Notes: generated by a model not told the origin, from the letters alone. Shown: positions 1-8,445, numbered from the stretch's first letter. The stretch is DNA of 35,669 nucleotides from CAZHZT01 sp964537285 (GCA_964537285.1 CAZHZT010000053.1:1-35669); one strand, 5' to 3'. Program-made: numbers and translations.

Positions 1-120
1 AGGGAGGCCGAAAGGGCTATTTTGCGAAGCAAAATAGCCCTTTCGGCCTCCCTCTTAAAAGAAAATATCGCCGCGAAGCGGCGTAAATTTGGTTTTGAAT
101 TTCCAAAACGAGAATTGCTG
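1..120 (+). repeat. Structured hairpin repeat, copy 1 (partial at window edge)
   Basis: Bases 1-53 form a perfect inverted repeat with 25-base arms around a 3-base loop (gaa). After a short spacer comes a small GC hairpin at 69-83 (CGCCGC-gaa-GCGGCG), then an AT-rich stretch ending near 120. The same order of parts recurs, reverse-complemented, at 3278-3395. The two copies differ at matched positions in both hairpins, so pairing is kept. The left half of this copy, if there is one, lies outside the window. Likely a BIME/REP-like or MITE-like element; no transposase is present. Confidence 0.8.
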
Positions 121-178
121 TAGTTTTATAAAAAAAGGGAAATGGCGAGCTCGCCATTTCCCTTTTTTTATAAAACTA
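121..178. terminator. 58-bp perfect palindrome, probable terminator of hppD
   Basis: Every base of 121-149 pairs with 150-178 (centre GAG|CTC), giving 29-base arms with no loop. The outer arms carry an A-run and a T-run, so on either strand a GC-containing stem is followed by a run of U. It sits 15 bases past the stop of the minus-strand HPPD gene and suits a rho-independent terminator usable in both directions. Confidence 0.75.
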
Positions 179-192
179 TTCAACTGAAAAAT

Positions 193-1317
193 CTACAGTG
201 TTCCTCTCAATTCTTGCTCTCTCTCAATTGCTTCAAAAAGAGCCTTAAAGTTTCCTTTTCCAAAGGACTTAGCCCCTTTACGCTGTATAATCTCATAAAA
301 AACAGTTGGCCTATCCTGAACAGGCTTCGTGAAAATCTGTAGTAAATATCCCTCCTCATCTCTATCAACCAGGATATTTAAACGCTTCAGATCCTCAAGA
401 TCCTCATCAATTTCACCAACGCGCTCTTCTACCGTTTTGTAGTAATTATCCGGAACATACAAGAAGTCTACTCCGTTTTTGCGCAACTGATCAACAGTGG
501 ACAGGATATCATCCGTAGCGACTGCAATGTGCTGAACACCTGCTCCGCGGTAAAAATCCAGATACTCTTCAATTTGGGACTTCTTCAAGCCTTTTGCCGG
601 TTCATTAATTGGAAATTTTATATATCCGTTGCCATTCGAAACCACCTTACTCATCAATGCCGTATACTCCGTAGAAATGTCTTTGTCATCAAATGTTATT
701 AAAAGCTTGAAGCCCAATACATCCTGATAAAACTTAACCCATTTATTCATGGCTCCCAATTCTACATTACCTACACAGTGATCCACAAACTGTAGGCCTA
801 CAGGAGTTACCGGACGTTCACTCTCTCTGGCTACAAAACCAGGCATAAATACACCATTGTAATTCTTGCGTTCTACCAACGTATGAAGGGTATCGCCATA
901 CGTTTTTATAGAAGCCGTCTTAAGTTCTCCATGCTCATCAGTATGCGTTTCAGGGGGAATAGCCGATTCGGCACCTCTTTCAATTGCAAGTTGGTAAGCA
1001 CTTTCAACATCATCAACCCAAAGTGCCAGTACTTTCACACCATCTCCATGATACGCTACATGACGGGCAATTTCGGTATCCGGCAATAAAGCACCGGTAA
1101 GCACCAAACGGATCTTTCCTTGCTGAAGCACATAGGATACTTTATCGCGTACACCTGTTTCCGGCCCGCGATAGGCAACTAATTTATAACCAAAAGCTGC
1201 CTGATAATACATTGCTGCTTGCTTGGCATTCCCTACATAGAACTCAATGTGATCTGTACCATTTATAGGGAATGTATCTTGCTGAGTGTTAATTGCAGGC
1301 TTCGTTAATGTTTCCAT
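193..1317 (-). CDS. hppD: 4-hydroxyphenylpyruvate dioxygenase
   Basis: Converts 4-hydroxyphenylpyruvate to homogentisate with Fe(II) and O2, the second step of tyrosine degradation; cytoplasmic. The protein has 374 residues, a normal family length, built of two vicinal-oxygen-chelate halves (about 20-150 and 175-345). The expected facial triad is visible: His180 (FVDHCVGN), His263 (VQHIAVATDD) and Glu342 (FYEIIQRKG). The C-terminal GNFKALFEAIEREQ helix is typical of the family. It is the last gene of the minus-strand order marR-hmgA-hppD, 183 bases after hmgA, and ends just before a 58-bp palindrome. Intact. Confidence 0.96.
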   Translation of the reverse strand: METLTKPAINTQQDTFPINGTDHIEFYVGNAKQAAMYYQAAFGYKLVAYRGPETGVRDKVSYVLQQGKIRLVLTGALLPDTEIARHVAYHGDGVKVLALWVDDVESAYQLAIERGAESAIPPETHTDEHGELKTASIKTYGDTLHTLVERKNYNGVFMPGFVARESERPVTPVGLQFVDHCVGNVELGAMNKWVKFYQDVLGFKLLITFDDKDISTEYTALMSKVVSNGNGYIKFPINEPAKGLKKSQIEEYLDFYRGAGVQHIAVATDDILSTVDQLRKNGVDFLYVPDNYYKTVEERVGEIDEDLEDLKRLNILVDRDEEGYLLQIFTKPVQDRPTVFYEIIQRKGAKSFGKGNFKALFEAIEREQELRGTL

Positions 1318-1409
1318 GACTATTATTTTTTTAGCTCTTTGACATAAATTATGGAAAATGGAACTTCAAAATCTGTCAAAGAACGAGTTATTAAAAAGTA
1401 TTAAAAAAT

Positions 1410-1482
1410 GCGGAGAACGGGAACCGGGGAATGAAATCTATATAATTTTTTTTCGTTCACCGTTTACCGTTCACCATTTACT
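1410..1482. repeat. Short CCGTTTACC-type repeat tract in hmgA-hppD gap
   Basis: The 183-base gap between hmgA and hppD contains CGTTCACCGTTTACCGTTCACC at about 1454-1475, an imperfect tandem of an 8-9-base unit. A loosely complementary GGAGAACGGGAACCGGGG lies at about 1412-1429. Related tracts occur at 2695-2727 and 15719-15749, always in gaps between genes. No gene is visible here. Its role is unknown. Confidence 0.5.
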
Positions 1483-1500
1483 GTCCTTTGTTTATTGAAT

Positions 1501-2655
1501 TTAGCTTAGCCAACTCTTGTAATATTCCTTATCTTCCAATGCGATTGCGTGCGTAGTCAACTGTAATGGTTTGAAAGTATCTACCATAACGGCCAGTTCA
1601 TGAGTCTCTTTGGCTCCGATGCTCTTCTCTACCGTACCAGGATGAGGGCCATGAGGAATGCCCGCAGGATGCAGGGTAATCATTCCTTTTTCTACATGCT
1701 TCCGGCTCATAAAATCGCCATCCACATAATACAGCACCTCATCGCTATCGATGTTACTGTGGTTATAAGGTGCCGGGATAGCTTGTGGGTGATAATCAAA
1801 CAATCGGGGCACAAAAGAACAAATCACAAAATTATGGCCGGTAAAGGTTTGGTGAACCGGCGGTGGCTGATGAATTCGACCTGTAATTGGCTCAAAATTA
1901 TGGATAGAAAAAGCATAAGGATAAGCATATCCATCCCAGCCAACTACATCGAAGGGATGATTGAGATAAGTGTAGGGATAGATATTGTCTTGCTTTTTAA
2001 TATAAAACAAGAAATCTCCTTTTTCATCGTGGGTTTCCAAATCCTGTGGTTTGCGAATATCCCGCTCACAGAAAGGGGAGTGCTCTAATAGCTGCCCAAA
2101 TTCATTGCGGTAGCGCCTCGGCGTAAGGATTGGCCCACTGGATTCAACGATAAAAAGACGATTGTCTTCCGTATCAAATTGAAGCTGATAAGTTGTTCCC
2201 CTAGGAATGACCAGGTAATCGCCATATTCGAAAGGAATATTACCATACATGGTTTTCAGTGTTCCGGTTCCCACATGCACAAAAATCACTTCATCCGCAT
2301 CGGCATTTTTAAAAAAGTGATCCTCCATACTTTTTCTTGGTGCCGACAATACGATTTTACAATCATTATTTACCAAAACCGGCTTGCGACTCTTGATGTA
2401 TTCATCTTCAGGAGCAATGCCAAAGCCCTGAATACTTCTGTGCTTAAGCTGCTTATCCGATACTACCTCCGGAACAACAGAGTAAGGCTCTCCTACCTGT
2501 ACTATTTGTGTAGGCGGATTACAATGATAGATGTTTGAATAAAAATGACTGAAGCCTTCCGTAGAGAAAAGCTCCTCATGATACAAGCTGCCATCCTCCT
2601 TACGGAATTGTGTATGGCGCTTGGCAGGTATTTTGCCCAATGAATAGTAATGCAT
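1501..2655 (-). CDS. hmgA: Homogentisate 1,2-dioxygenase
   Basis: Opens the ring of homogentisate to give maleylacetoacetate, the step after HPPD; a cytoplasmic non-haem iron enzyme of the cupin fold. The 384-residue protein is the shorter bacterial form. Candidate iron ligands are His299, Glu306 (in SDEVLYYVDG) and His335 (in GIPHGPHPG), matching the H/E/H pattern of the human enzyme by motif; exact ligand assignment is by analogy. A cupin stretch around 121-165 (DEVIFVHVGTG, GDYLVIPRGTTY) is also clear. It lies between marR (64 bases upstream) and hppD, consistent with a shared transcript. Intact. Confidence 0.93.
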   Translation of the reverse strand: MHYYSLGKIPAKRHTQFRKEDGSLYHEELFSTEGFSHFYSNIYHCNPPTQIVQVGEPYSVVPEVVSDKQLKHRSIQGFGIAPEDEYIKSRKPVLVNNDCKIVLSAPRKSMEDHFFKNADADEVIFVHVGTGTLKTMYGNIPFEYGDYLVIPRGTTYQLQFDTEDNRLFIVESSGPILTPRRYRNEFGQLLEHSPFCERDIRKPQDLETHDEKGDFLFYIKKQDNIYPYTYLNHPFDVVGWDGYAYPYAFSIHNFEPITGRIHQPPPVHQTFTGHNFVICSFVPRLFDYHPQAIPAPYNHSNIDSDEVLYYVDGDFMSRKHVEKGMITLHPAGIPHGPHPGTVEKSIGAKETHELAVMVDTFKPLQLTTHAIALEDKEYYKSWLS

Positions 2656-2694
2656 AGTGTTAGACTTTATATTTAAATCATTATTCTATTAAAT

Positions 2695-2727
2695 CCCGTT
2701 AACCGTTTCCCGTTAACCGTTAACCGC
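2695..2727. repeat. CCGTTAACC-type tandem repeat between marR and hmgA
   Basis: The short gap contains CCCGTTAACCGTTTCCCGTT followed directly by AACCGTTAACCGC: imperfect tandem copies of an 8-9-base unit that includes the palindromic GTTAAC. The last bases run into the 3' end of the marR frame. The same unit is seen at 1454-1475 and 15719-15749. Confidence 0.5.
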
Positions 2728-3175
2728 AAATATTCTTATCTATTACTTTTAATATTCTTGCCAGTTGGGCCATATCCTCCTCGCTAAGGTTATCCCAGCT
2801 AGCAGCCCTGAAACGCTTGACAATAGGGGTAAGGGCTTCCACTTTTTTCCTGCCGGCAGTGGTTAATTTGACATTAAACCGACGGCGGTCTTCGGTATTC
2901 ATTTCCCTTTCAGCCAATCCTTTTTTGCAAAGCAGATCAATGATCCGCGTTAAAGTAGGCGCATCTTTTGAGATTTGTTGAGCAATTTCAAATTGGCTCA
3001 TGCCTTCTGTCTTGCTCAACGCATCCAGCACCACCCACTGATCAGCGGTGATACCAGCTTTTGCCGCTTTTAAAGTGCGCTGAAAAGCTTGCTTTAGCTT
3101 CTTAGCCGTTCTTTCAATAATATAAGCAGAGGTATCTAGCTTTAAATCTCGTTTTTGTGCCGCCTGTCTTGTCAT
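2720..3175 (-). CDS. MarR family transcriptional regulator
   Basis: A 151-residue winged-helix DNA-binding protein. The recognition region is visible around 55-105: MSQFEIAQQISKDAPTLTRI, then KKGLAERE and the wing motif EDRRRFNVKLT. Helices on both sides would form the MarR dimer interface. It is the first gene of the minus-strand cluster with hmgA and hppD, so it probably controls tyrosine catabolism and itself, perhaps by sensing an aromatic intermediate (inference from position). An inverted repeat lies 9-34 bases upstream of its start codon. Intact. Confidence 0.88.
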   Translation of the reverse strand: MTRQAAQKRDLKLDTSAYIIERTAKKLKQAFQRTLKAAKAGITADQWVVLDALSKTEGMSQFEIAQQISKDAPTLTRIIDLLCKKGLAEREMNTEDRRRFNVKLTTAGRKKVEALTPIVKRFRAASWDNLSEEDMAQLARILKVIDKNICG

Positions 3176-3183
3176 AATAATAA

Positions 3184-3209
3184 TTAGTGTACTAACTATT
3201 GCAAGTTAG
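3184..3209 (-). promoter_or_regulatory. Candidate MarR operator
   Basis: Two overlapping inverted repeats sit directly upstream of the marR start: TTAGT-gt-ACTAA (3184-3195) and CTAACT-attgca-AGTTAG (3192-3209). Size, symmetry and position fit a self-regulatory MarR operator. This is inferred from sequence only. Confidence 0.45.
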
Positions 3210-3277
3210 GCATTATAATTTTAAAAAAAAAATTCGTCCTTTAATAAATTGTGTGGAACTTCAAAATGCCTAATTTT

Positions 3278-3450
3278 CCAGCAGTCCTGCTTTGGAAATG
3301 CAAAAACAAGCTTACGCTGCTTCGCAGCGATATTTTCTTTTGAGGGAGGCCTAAAGGGCTATTTTGCTTTGCAAAATAGCCCTTTAGGCCTCCCTATCAA
3401 AGGAATTTCGCGCCGTAGGCGCGTTTATTTTTCAAAGCGAGCATCGCTGT
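3278..3450 (-). repeat. Structured hairpin repeat, copy 2 (full symmetric form)
   Basis: The centre (3343-3395) is a 53-base inverted repeat with 25-base arms, homologous to bases 1-53 but with a paired change (G/C replaced by T/A at the same stem position). The left arm (3278-3342, small hairpin 3315-3329) is the reverse complement of 54-119 with few differences, again with a compensated change. The right arm (3396-3450, small hairpin 3409-3423) is a more diverged third version of that arm. The element is therefore near-symmetric over about 170 bases. It fills most of the 325-base gap between marR and the FadL-like gene; no coding region is apparent there. Confidence 0.8.
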
Positions 3451-3501
3451 TAACTTTTAGGTTCTAGCTGATTTTAAAAATTAGCCTACTTAAACACTCC
3501 C

Positions 3502-4992
3502 TTAAAACCTAAAGCCTATGGTAGTCAGAACCTGGTTTTGCTTTACCGTATTCTCGACAAAAGGCTGGCGGTCTTCATCCAGTAAGACGTAAGGAATAAA
3601 CCCCTCTCTGGTTGTTCTTTGCCGGAAGGCAAAATCGATATAGAAATCATCTTCGCGAATACCAAAACCCAGTGAAAGCGTATTGTCGAAGCGGGTCGAT
3701 CCAGCAGTAGGATCACCGATTAAGGCATAACCGGCCCGGAAGCGCAGTTTATCGTAGGCGTATTCTCCACCCAGGCGGATATTAAGCGCGCTGCGTGTTT
3801 GAAGGTCAATTTCCTGGTTTACCAATCTTTCTTCTTCTGCAAAATCATCAAAATCTTTGGTGAAATTAAATTGCGCATTGGGATAATCTACGTATTCAAC
3901 CTCTGCTGTGAAGAAACCAGACTTCTGGAAAATGAAGCCCATACTTCCAATGAAACGCCAGGGAGTGCGTAAATTATAATCAAAACGGCTATCTGAAGGA
4001 GAATTGGCTATCCGGTCTTCATCTTCATCATCGAAATTCATGATCACCGAGCTGTTGAAGTCATCATTGAGAGACATGGAAGTAGGCGTATGAAAAGCTA
4101 CCCCTAGTCGGAACATCTGGTTAAAACGATAGATGAAGCCTAATTTAAAGTTTATCCCTATTCCTGAAGTATTATACTCATCATAATATTCCAGGTAATT
4201 AAAGGGTGATATGGTATCCACCTGATCTTCCTCCCGATAAACAATCCGTTGTTCATAATTGACAAATGGCACACCTATCGTAGCACCGATCATTATTTTT
4301 TCATCGTAATTTCCGGCAAAAGAAATGACCATTTCTGATACCGTTCCCCTCGATTCAAATTGCATATTCCGGTATACATTCCGAATTGGTTTTCCTGTAA
4401 ATATCGAGTCCGTAACGTAACTAAAGTAATTTTGGCTTCCCGGAGGCACTTCATCAATGGCAAAAACATCATAAGCAGGGCCCGCTTCAAAGCCATCCAG
4501 TTCATCCGGAGTTAACCCATTGGCCAGCTCTACAAAGCGATCGGTGATAGACGTGGGCACATTCCCCTCAAAGAAAAACTCCTGATGGAAGTTAGCCAGC
4601 CGGTTAAATCCCAGGCCTATATTGAACGTTTTCCAGCCTGGGTCGAGTGGGCTGCTATGAATGACCAAGCCTAAGCCATCAAAACTAAAGTTGGAGCGCT
4701 CATCTTTCCGAGGGCCTGTAGAAGGGTCTCCGAGCAATTCCGATTCTGTATTGATTACATATAAACCCGGAGAAATAAAAAAATCTGACCGCCGGTAGTT
4801 CGCCAGGCCAGCAGGATTGGTACTAAGAACGGAAAAGTCCGTTCCTAAAGCCCCCATGCCTCCCCCCACCCCTACTGCCCGTGCTGACCCTCCGGGCTGG
4901 AGATAGGACAAACGAATGGCGTCTGTCACTGTTTGAGCAACGACCAAATGCCCGAATAGGCTTAATATGATAGATAAGAAAGTATATTTCAT
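3502..4992 (-). CDS. OmpP1/FadL-family outer-membrane protein
   Basis: Probable beta-barrel outer-membrane channel for hydrophobic compounds. The start at 4992 is preferred to an upstream in-frame ATG (5025) because it places a signal peptide at the N-terminus (MKYTFLSIILSLFGHLVVAQ). The conserved N-terminal motif follows: GGSARAVGVGGGMGALGTD and STNPAGLA. The rest alternates short amphipathic strands with polar loops and ends in a phenylalanine (TTIGFRF), as expected for a barrel. About 496 residues. A hairpin with a T-run (5019-5040, minus sense) lies just upstream. The substrate is unknown. Confidence 0.82.
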   Translation of the reverse strand: MKYTFLSIILSLFGHLVVAQTVTDAIRLSYLQPGGSARAVGVGGGMGALGTDFSVLSTNPAGLANYRRSDFFISPGLYVINTESELLGDPSTGPRKDERSNFSFDGLGLVIHSSPLDPGWKTFNIGLGFNRLANFHQEFFFEGNVPTSITDRFVELANGLTPDELDGFEAGPAYDVFAIDEVPPGSQNYFSYVTDSIFTGKPIRNVYRNMQFESRGTVSEMVISFAGNYDEKIMIGATIGVPFVNYEQRIVYREEDQVDTISPFNYLEYYDEYNTSGIGINFKLGFIYRFNQMFRLGVAFHTPTSMSLNDDFNSSVIMNFDDEDEDRIANSPSDSRFDYNLRTPWRFIGSMGFIFQKSGFFTAEVEYVDYPNAQFNFTKDFDDFAEEERLVNQEIDLQTRSALNIRLGGEYAYDKLRFRAGYALIGDPTAGSTRFDNTLSLGFGIREDDFYIDFAFRQRTTREGFIPYVLLDEDRQPFVENTVKQNQVLTTIGFRF

Positions 4993-5012
4993 TGCTAAAA
5001 GTTTGGTTATCA

Positions 5013-5040
5013 ATAAAAAAGCCACTCTTGAAAGTGGCTT
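5013..5040 (-). terminator. Hairpin plus T-run upstream of the FadL-like gene
   Basis: AAGCCACT (5019-5026) pairs with AGTGGCTT (5033-5040) around a 6-base loop. On the minus strand this is followed by TTTTTT. It may terminate transcription coming from the 5336-6757 gene, or act as an attenuator: its T-run ends only about 20 bases before the ATG at 4992. Confidence 0.5.
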
Positions 5041-5145
5041 AGGCTTTTATACGATGCTGTTGGTTATTGGCAGTCTGGATTTTTTTTAAGGGATCAGGAA
5101 AATAATACCCTACCCATTTTACTTGTCCTTTTTTCCTCAGGCTGT

Positions 5146-5245
5146 GTTGGAAAGCCTCGCCGTACCTTTGGGTCCCGAAGGCATTCGGGACAAGTTATGC
5201 CTACGTTTTCCGCCTAGCCTGAGAAAAAAATTACTTCGCAAAATT
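5146..5245 (+). repeat. GTTGGAAAGCCTCGCCG interspersed repeat, copy 1
   Basis: The stretch begins GTTGGAAAGCCTCGCCG, has GCCTACGTTTT in the middle and ends with GAGAAAAAAATTACTTCGCA. The same series of blocks recurs at 35214-35290. This copy has an extra hairpin inside (TCCCGAA-ggca-TTCGGGA, 5173-5190). Together with the hairpin at 5274-5311 it makes up most of the 310-base gap between the neighbouring genes; no gene is seen. Confidence 0.55.
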
Positions 5246-5273
5246 TGGGTAGCTTATTAATTGCCTAATCCCT

Positions 5274-5311
5274 AACATGAATCATCCCGAAAATTCGGGA
5301 TGATTCATGTT
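5274..5311. terminator. 18-bp-stem hairpin past the secreted repeat protein gene
   Basis: Bases 5274-5291 pair perfectly with 5294-5311 around an AA loop (core CATCCCGAA-aa-TTCGGGATG). It lies 25 bases after the stop of the minus-strand gene ending at 5336. A near-identical hairpin occurs at 17387-17420, so this is a repeat family and not only a local terminator. Confidence 0.6.
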
Positions 5312-5335
5312 TAAAAAATCTGGGAGACAATTATT

Positions 5336-6757
5336 TTACCCTCCGCGTCCGGATCTTGAACGGCTATTGGAAGAGTTGCTCCGGCTTCTGGAACTGTTCC
5401 CACTGGAGCGACTGCTACCTGAAGATCTATTGAAGCTGCTGTTGCTTCTTGATGGGGTACTACGATTGAAGCTGCTATTATTTCTTGATGAACGAGAATT
5501 ACTGCGGTTCAACCCACTATTATTTCTTCTGGAAGAGTTGCCTCTGTTAAAACTACTATTACCTCTCGAAGAACGGGAATTGCTGCGGTTCATACTACTG
5601 TTACTCCGTCTGGAAGAATTAGAGTTGCTACGATTTAAGTCGCTGCTATTCCGGTTGCGATTAGCATCACTTCTGTTATATGATCTGTCGCGCGCAGAAC
5701 TTCTTCTCTGACTTGGCCGTTCGTAGGCTCTTTCTTGACTAGTGCTTGAGCGCTCTACATTTGTTCTCTCCCTTCTTGTTGGGCTAGTACTTGTTCCAGG
5801 AGCAACACCATCTGTTGAAGGACTGCTTTCCCGAACATTGTTACTGTTCGTTGATGTTTCAGCAACTTCTTTACTATTAGGAGTTACCCGATTGCGTGCA
5901 TTCGGGTTCTGATCGCTATCGTTGGCACTAGAAGGAGCAGTTTCCTGACTGTTGGATTCTACGCCCGTGCGTGAACGGACATTGCTTGATTTATTATCAG
6001 GAGCCGTTAATGTTACTTCTGAGTTATCCTTACGAGTAGTCGTAGATGTTCTGGCTCTTCCACTTCGTCCTCCTCTTGGACCATAGTATGTATCGCCGGA
6101 AGTTCCATAATAGGCATTGGTAGAACTCCATACAGGTGCAGGGCAGAACGAATTATAATAAAAGGCATTTCCATAGAAGAAGGGATCGTAACCATAGAAA
6201 TTATTGAATGCAAAGCTATTTCCCCAGCCCCAACTATTCCATCCCCAGTTGTTCCAACCCCAGCTATTCCAGCCCCAATTATTCCATCTATTCCAGCGAT
6301 TCCATCTGTTCCATGAGTTATAGCCATAGAAGCTGAATGCATCGACGTAAATATTTACCCCGGGAGAAAACGGATCAAAGAAGAACGGATCGTAATAGAA
6401 CATATTTATGTATGGGCTGGAATAAAAACCAAAGCCATTGTATGGGCGATGAAAGCGACGAATTCTCGAAGTGTAGTAATAGTCATAATCTTCGTAATAA
6501 CCATACTCTTCATCATCGAAGTAATAGTCGTTTTCGTCATCGTAGCCGGAACGCGTAGTTGCGTTTGCTGTATCATCAAAGTCATAGTCCTCATCATCAT
6601 ACGAGTAATCGTCGTATTTCTTTGAAGAAGGAGTTTTATTGATGATGATTTCATCCTCATCAGGATTGTAATACAAGTCATCGAATTGCGCTTGCATCAC
6701 ACTGCCCGAGAAGAAGAACATGCTTAAGATAAATAATATATATTGATAAGTTTTCAT
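5336..6757 (-). CDS. Secreted low-complexity protein rich in Tyr/Asp, Trp and Ser/Asn/Arg
   Basis: Function unknown. An N-terminal signal peptide (KTYQYILFILSMFFFSGS, cleavage probably near MQAQ) is followed by three compositionally distinct zones: an acidic Asp/Tyr-rich part (about 25-100), an aromatic part with tandem NRWNRWNRWNN and GWNSWGWNN units (about 145-180), and a basic Ser/Asn/Arg-rich C-terminal half made of NRSNSRSSR-like repeats (about 360-473). Such proteins recur in Bacteroidota without an assigned role; structural or surface-associated is a guess. ATG at 6763 is an alternative start giving two more residues. Divergent from proS. Confidence 0.72.
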   Translation of the reverse strand: MKTYQYILFILSMFFFSGSVMQAQFDDLYYNPDEDEIIINKTPSSKKYDDYSYDDEDYDFDDTANATTRSGYDDENDYYFDDEEYGYYEDYDYYYTSRIRRFHRPYNGFGFYSSPYINMFYYDPFFFDPFSPGVNIYVDAFSFYGYNSWNRWNRWNRWNNWGWNSWGWNNWGWNSWGWGNSFAFNNFYGYDPFFYGNAFYYNSFCPAPVWSSTNAYYGTSGDTYYGPRGGRSGRARTSTTTRKDNSEVTLTAPDNKSSNVRSRTGVESNSQETAPSSANDSDQNPNARNRVTPNSKEVAETSTNSNNVRESSPSTDGVAPGTSTSPTRRERTNVERSSTSQERAYERPSQRRSSARDRSYNRSDANRNRNSSDLNRSNSNSSRRSNSSMNRSNSRSSRGNSSFNRGNSSRRNNSGLNRSNSRSSRNNSSFNRSTPSRSNSSFNRSSGSSRSSGNSSRSRSNSSNSRSRSGRGG

Positions 6758-6914
6758 AACCATAGATTTAGAATGCGTTTTGATAAACCTCTTTCAATCT
6801 TTACAACACTAAATTTATTACATTTGTGCTTATTTTTCTGTTAAAATCAACTTAAATACTCTGTAAACTACATTTTAATTGACGTTAATTTCCTTAAAAA
6901 GGAACTTTTTCGAC

Positions 6915-6930
6915 TTTAACAAGTGTTAAA
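6915..6930. promoter_or_regulatory. Palindrome upstream of proS
   Basis: TTTAACA-ag-TGTTAAA is a perfect 7-base inverted repeat 42 bases before the proS start, in the 209-base divergent gap. It could be an operator, or part of the leader. A TANNTTTG-like sequence (TACATTTG, 6819-6826) lies upstream without a good -33 partner. Weak evidence. Confidence 0.25.
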
Positions 6931-6972
6931 CCCGAAAATTTTGGAGTTTTTCACTCGCAACTTTCATTCATT

Positions 6973-8439
6973 ATGGCAAAAGAAATTGTAAGCAGAAAAG
7001 AAGATTACTCTCAGTGGTACAATGATATTGTAAAAAAAGCGGGTCTGGCGGATAACTCTGCCGTGCGTGGCTGTATGGTCATTAAACCTAATGGCTTTGC
7101 CATCTGGGAGGCTATGCGCGACCAACTCGATAAAATGTTTAAAGAAACGGGACATGTAAATGCTTATTTCCCGATTTTTATTCCAAAAAGTTTTTTGAGC
7201 AAAGAAGCGGAACACGTTGAAGGCTTTGCTAAGGAATGTGCCGTAGTCACTCACCACCGCCTGATGAACGATCCGGAAGGAAACGGAGTCGTCGTGGATC
7301 CGGATGCGCGCCTTGAAGAAGAGCTGATCGTTCGGCCTACTTCTGAAACAATTATCTGGAACACTTATCGCGACTGGATAAACTCTTACCGGGATCTGCC
7401 GCTTCTCATCAATCAATGGGCCAATGTGGTACGTTGGGAGTTGCGTACGCGTATGTTTTTGCGCACAGCAGAGTTCCTTTGGCAGGAAGGCCATACCGCA
7501 CATGCTACTCAGCAAGAAGCTGAAGAAGAAGCACGTATGATCCTGGACCTTTATGCAAAATTTGCTGAAGAATGGATGGCCATGCCGGTTATCAAAGGAG
7601 TAAAAACCCCAAATGAACGCTTTGCCGGAGCTGAGGATACGTATACCATCGAAGCAATGATGCAGGATGGTAAAGCGCTCCAATCCGGAACCTCTCACTT
7701 CCTGGGGCAGAACTTTGCCAAAGCATTCAATGTAACCTTCCTTAACCAGAATCAAAAAGAAGAGTTTGTTTGGGCTACTTCCTGGGGAGTTTCTACTCGC
7801 CTTATGGGAGGCTTAATCATGACGCATTCTGACGATGACGGGCTAGTGGTTCCACCCAAACTGGCACCTCACCAAGTAGTAATCGTTCCTATCCCAAAAG
7901 CAAATACCGAAATTAACGAGGCTGCAGAAAAGATTATGAAGGCTCTTCGCGATAAGGGCATTACGGTTATTTATGACACCGACAATAAAAAACGCCCCGG
8001 CTTTAAATTCGCGGAATATGAAATGCGTGGTATTCCGGTGCGCATTGGCATCGGAAAACGCGACCTTGAAAAGAATCAGGTTGAAGTGGCGCGTAGAGAT
8101 ACCAAAGAAAAGAGCAGCCAGCCGCTCGACGGCATCGCTGATCATATCGAACAATTACTAAAAGATATTCAGCAAAATCTTTTTGACAAAGCACTTGCTT
8201 TTCGGAATGAGCGCATTACATCCGTGGATGATTTCGATACATTCAAAGAGGTTCTCGAAGAAAAAGGCGGTTTCATCAGCGCTCATTGGGACGGCACTAC
8301 GGAAACAGAAATCAAGATCAAAGAATTGACTAAAGCAACGATCCGCTGTATCCCTCTAGATGCAGAAGAGGAAGAAGGTGCTTGTGTATTAACGGGGAAG
8401 CCTTCGAATAAGCGGGTGTTGTTTGCAAAAGCGTACTAG
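6973..8439 (+). CDS. proS: Proline--tRNA ligase (short, archaeal/eukaryotic-like type)
   Basis: Charges tRNA-Pro with proline using ATP; cytoplasmic class II synthetase. At 488 residues it lacks the bacterial editing insertion. Visible motifs are the TSE loop (RPTSETIIWNTY, about 121-132), motif 2 (RWELRTRMFLRTAEFLWQEG, 154-173) and a motif 3 region with STRLMGGLIMTHSDDDG (about 275-291). The anticodon-binding domain starts at about 296 (PHQVVIVPIPKA), and a C-terminal extension ends KRVLFAKAY as in type 3 ProRS. The gene is intact and ends shortly before an inverted-repeat element shared with the convergent porin gene. Confidence 0.96.
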   Translation: MAKEIVSRKEDYSQWYNDIVKKAGLADNSAVRGCMVIKPNGFAIWEAMRDQLDKMFKETGHVNAYFPIFIPKSFLSKEAEHVEGFAKECAVVTHHRLMNDPEGNGVVVDPDARLEEELIVRPTSETIIWNTYRDWINSYRDLPLLINQWANVVRWELRTRMFLRTAEFLWQEGHTAHATQQEAEEEARMILDLYAKFAEEWMAMPVIKGVKTPNERFAGAEDTYTIEAMMQDGKALQSGTSHFLGQNFAKAFNVTFLNQNQKEEFVWATSWGVSTRLMGGLIMTHSDDDGLVVPPKLAPHQVVIVPIPKANTEINEAAEKIMKALRDKGITVIYDTDNKKRPGFKFAEYEMRGIPVRIGIGKRDLEKNQVEVARRDTKEKSSQPLDGIADHIEQLLKDIQQNLFDKALAFRNERITSVDDFDTFKEVLEEKGGFISAHWDGTTETEIKIKELTKATIRCIPLDAEEEEGACVLTGKPSNKRVLFAKAY

Positions 8440-8445
8440 ACTTTT

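Noticed and set aside
5307..5711. Plus-strand leucine-rich frame of 134 residues
   Set aside because: It is the reverse-frame shadow of the Ser/Asn/Arg repeats in the minus-strand secreted protein; no independent start region or family.
6964..7755. Minus-strand frame of 263 residues opposite proS
   Set aside because: proS is a complete, recognisable gene; the opposite frame shows no domain or start signals.
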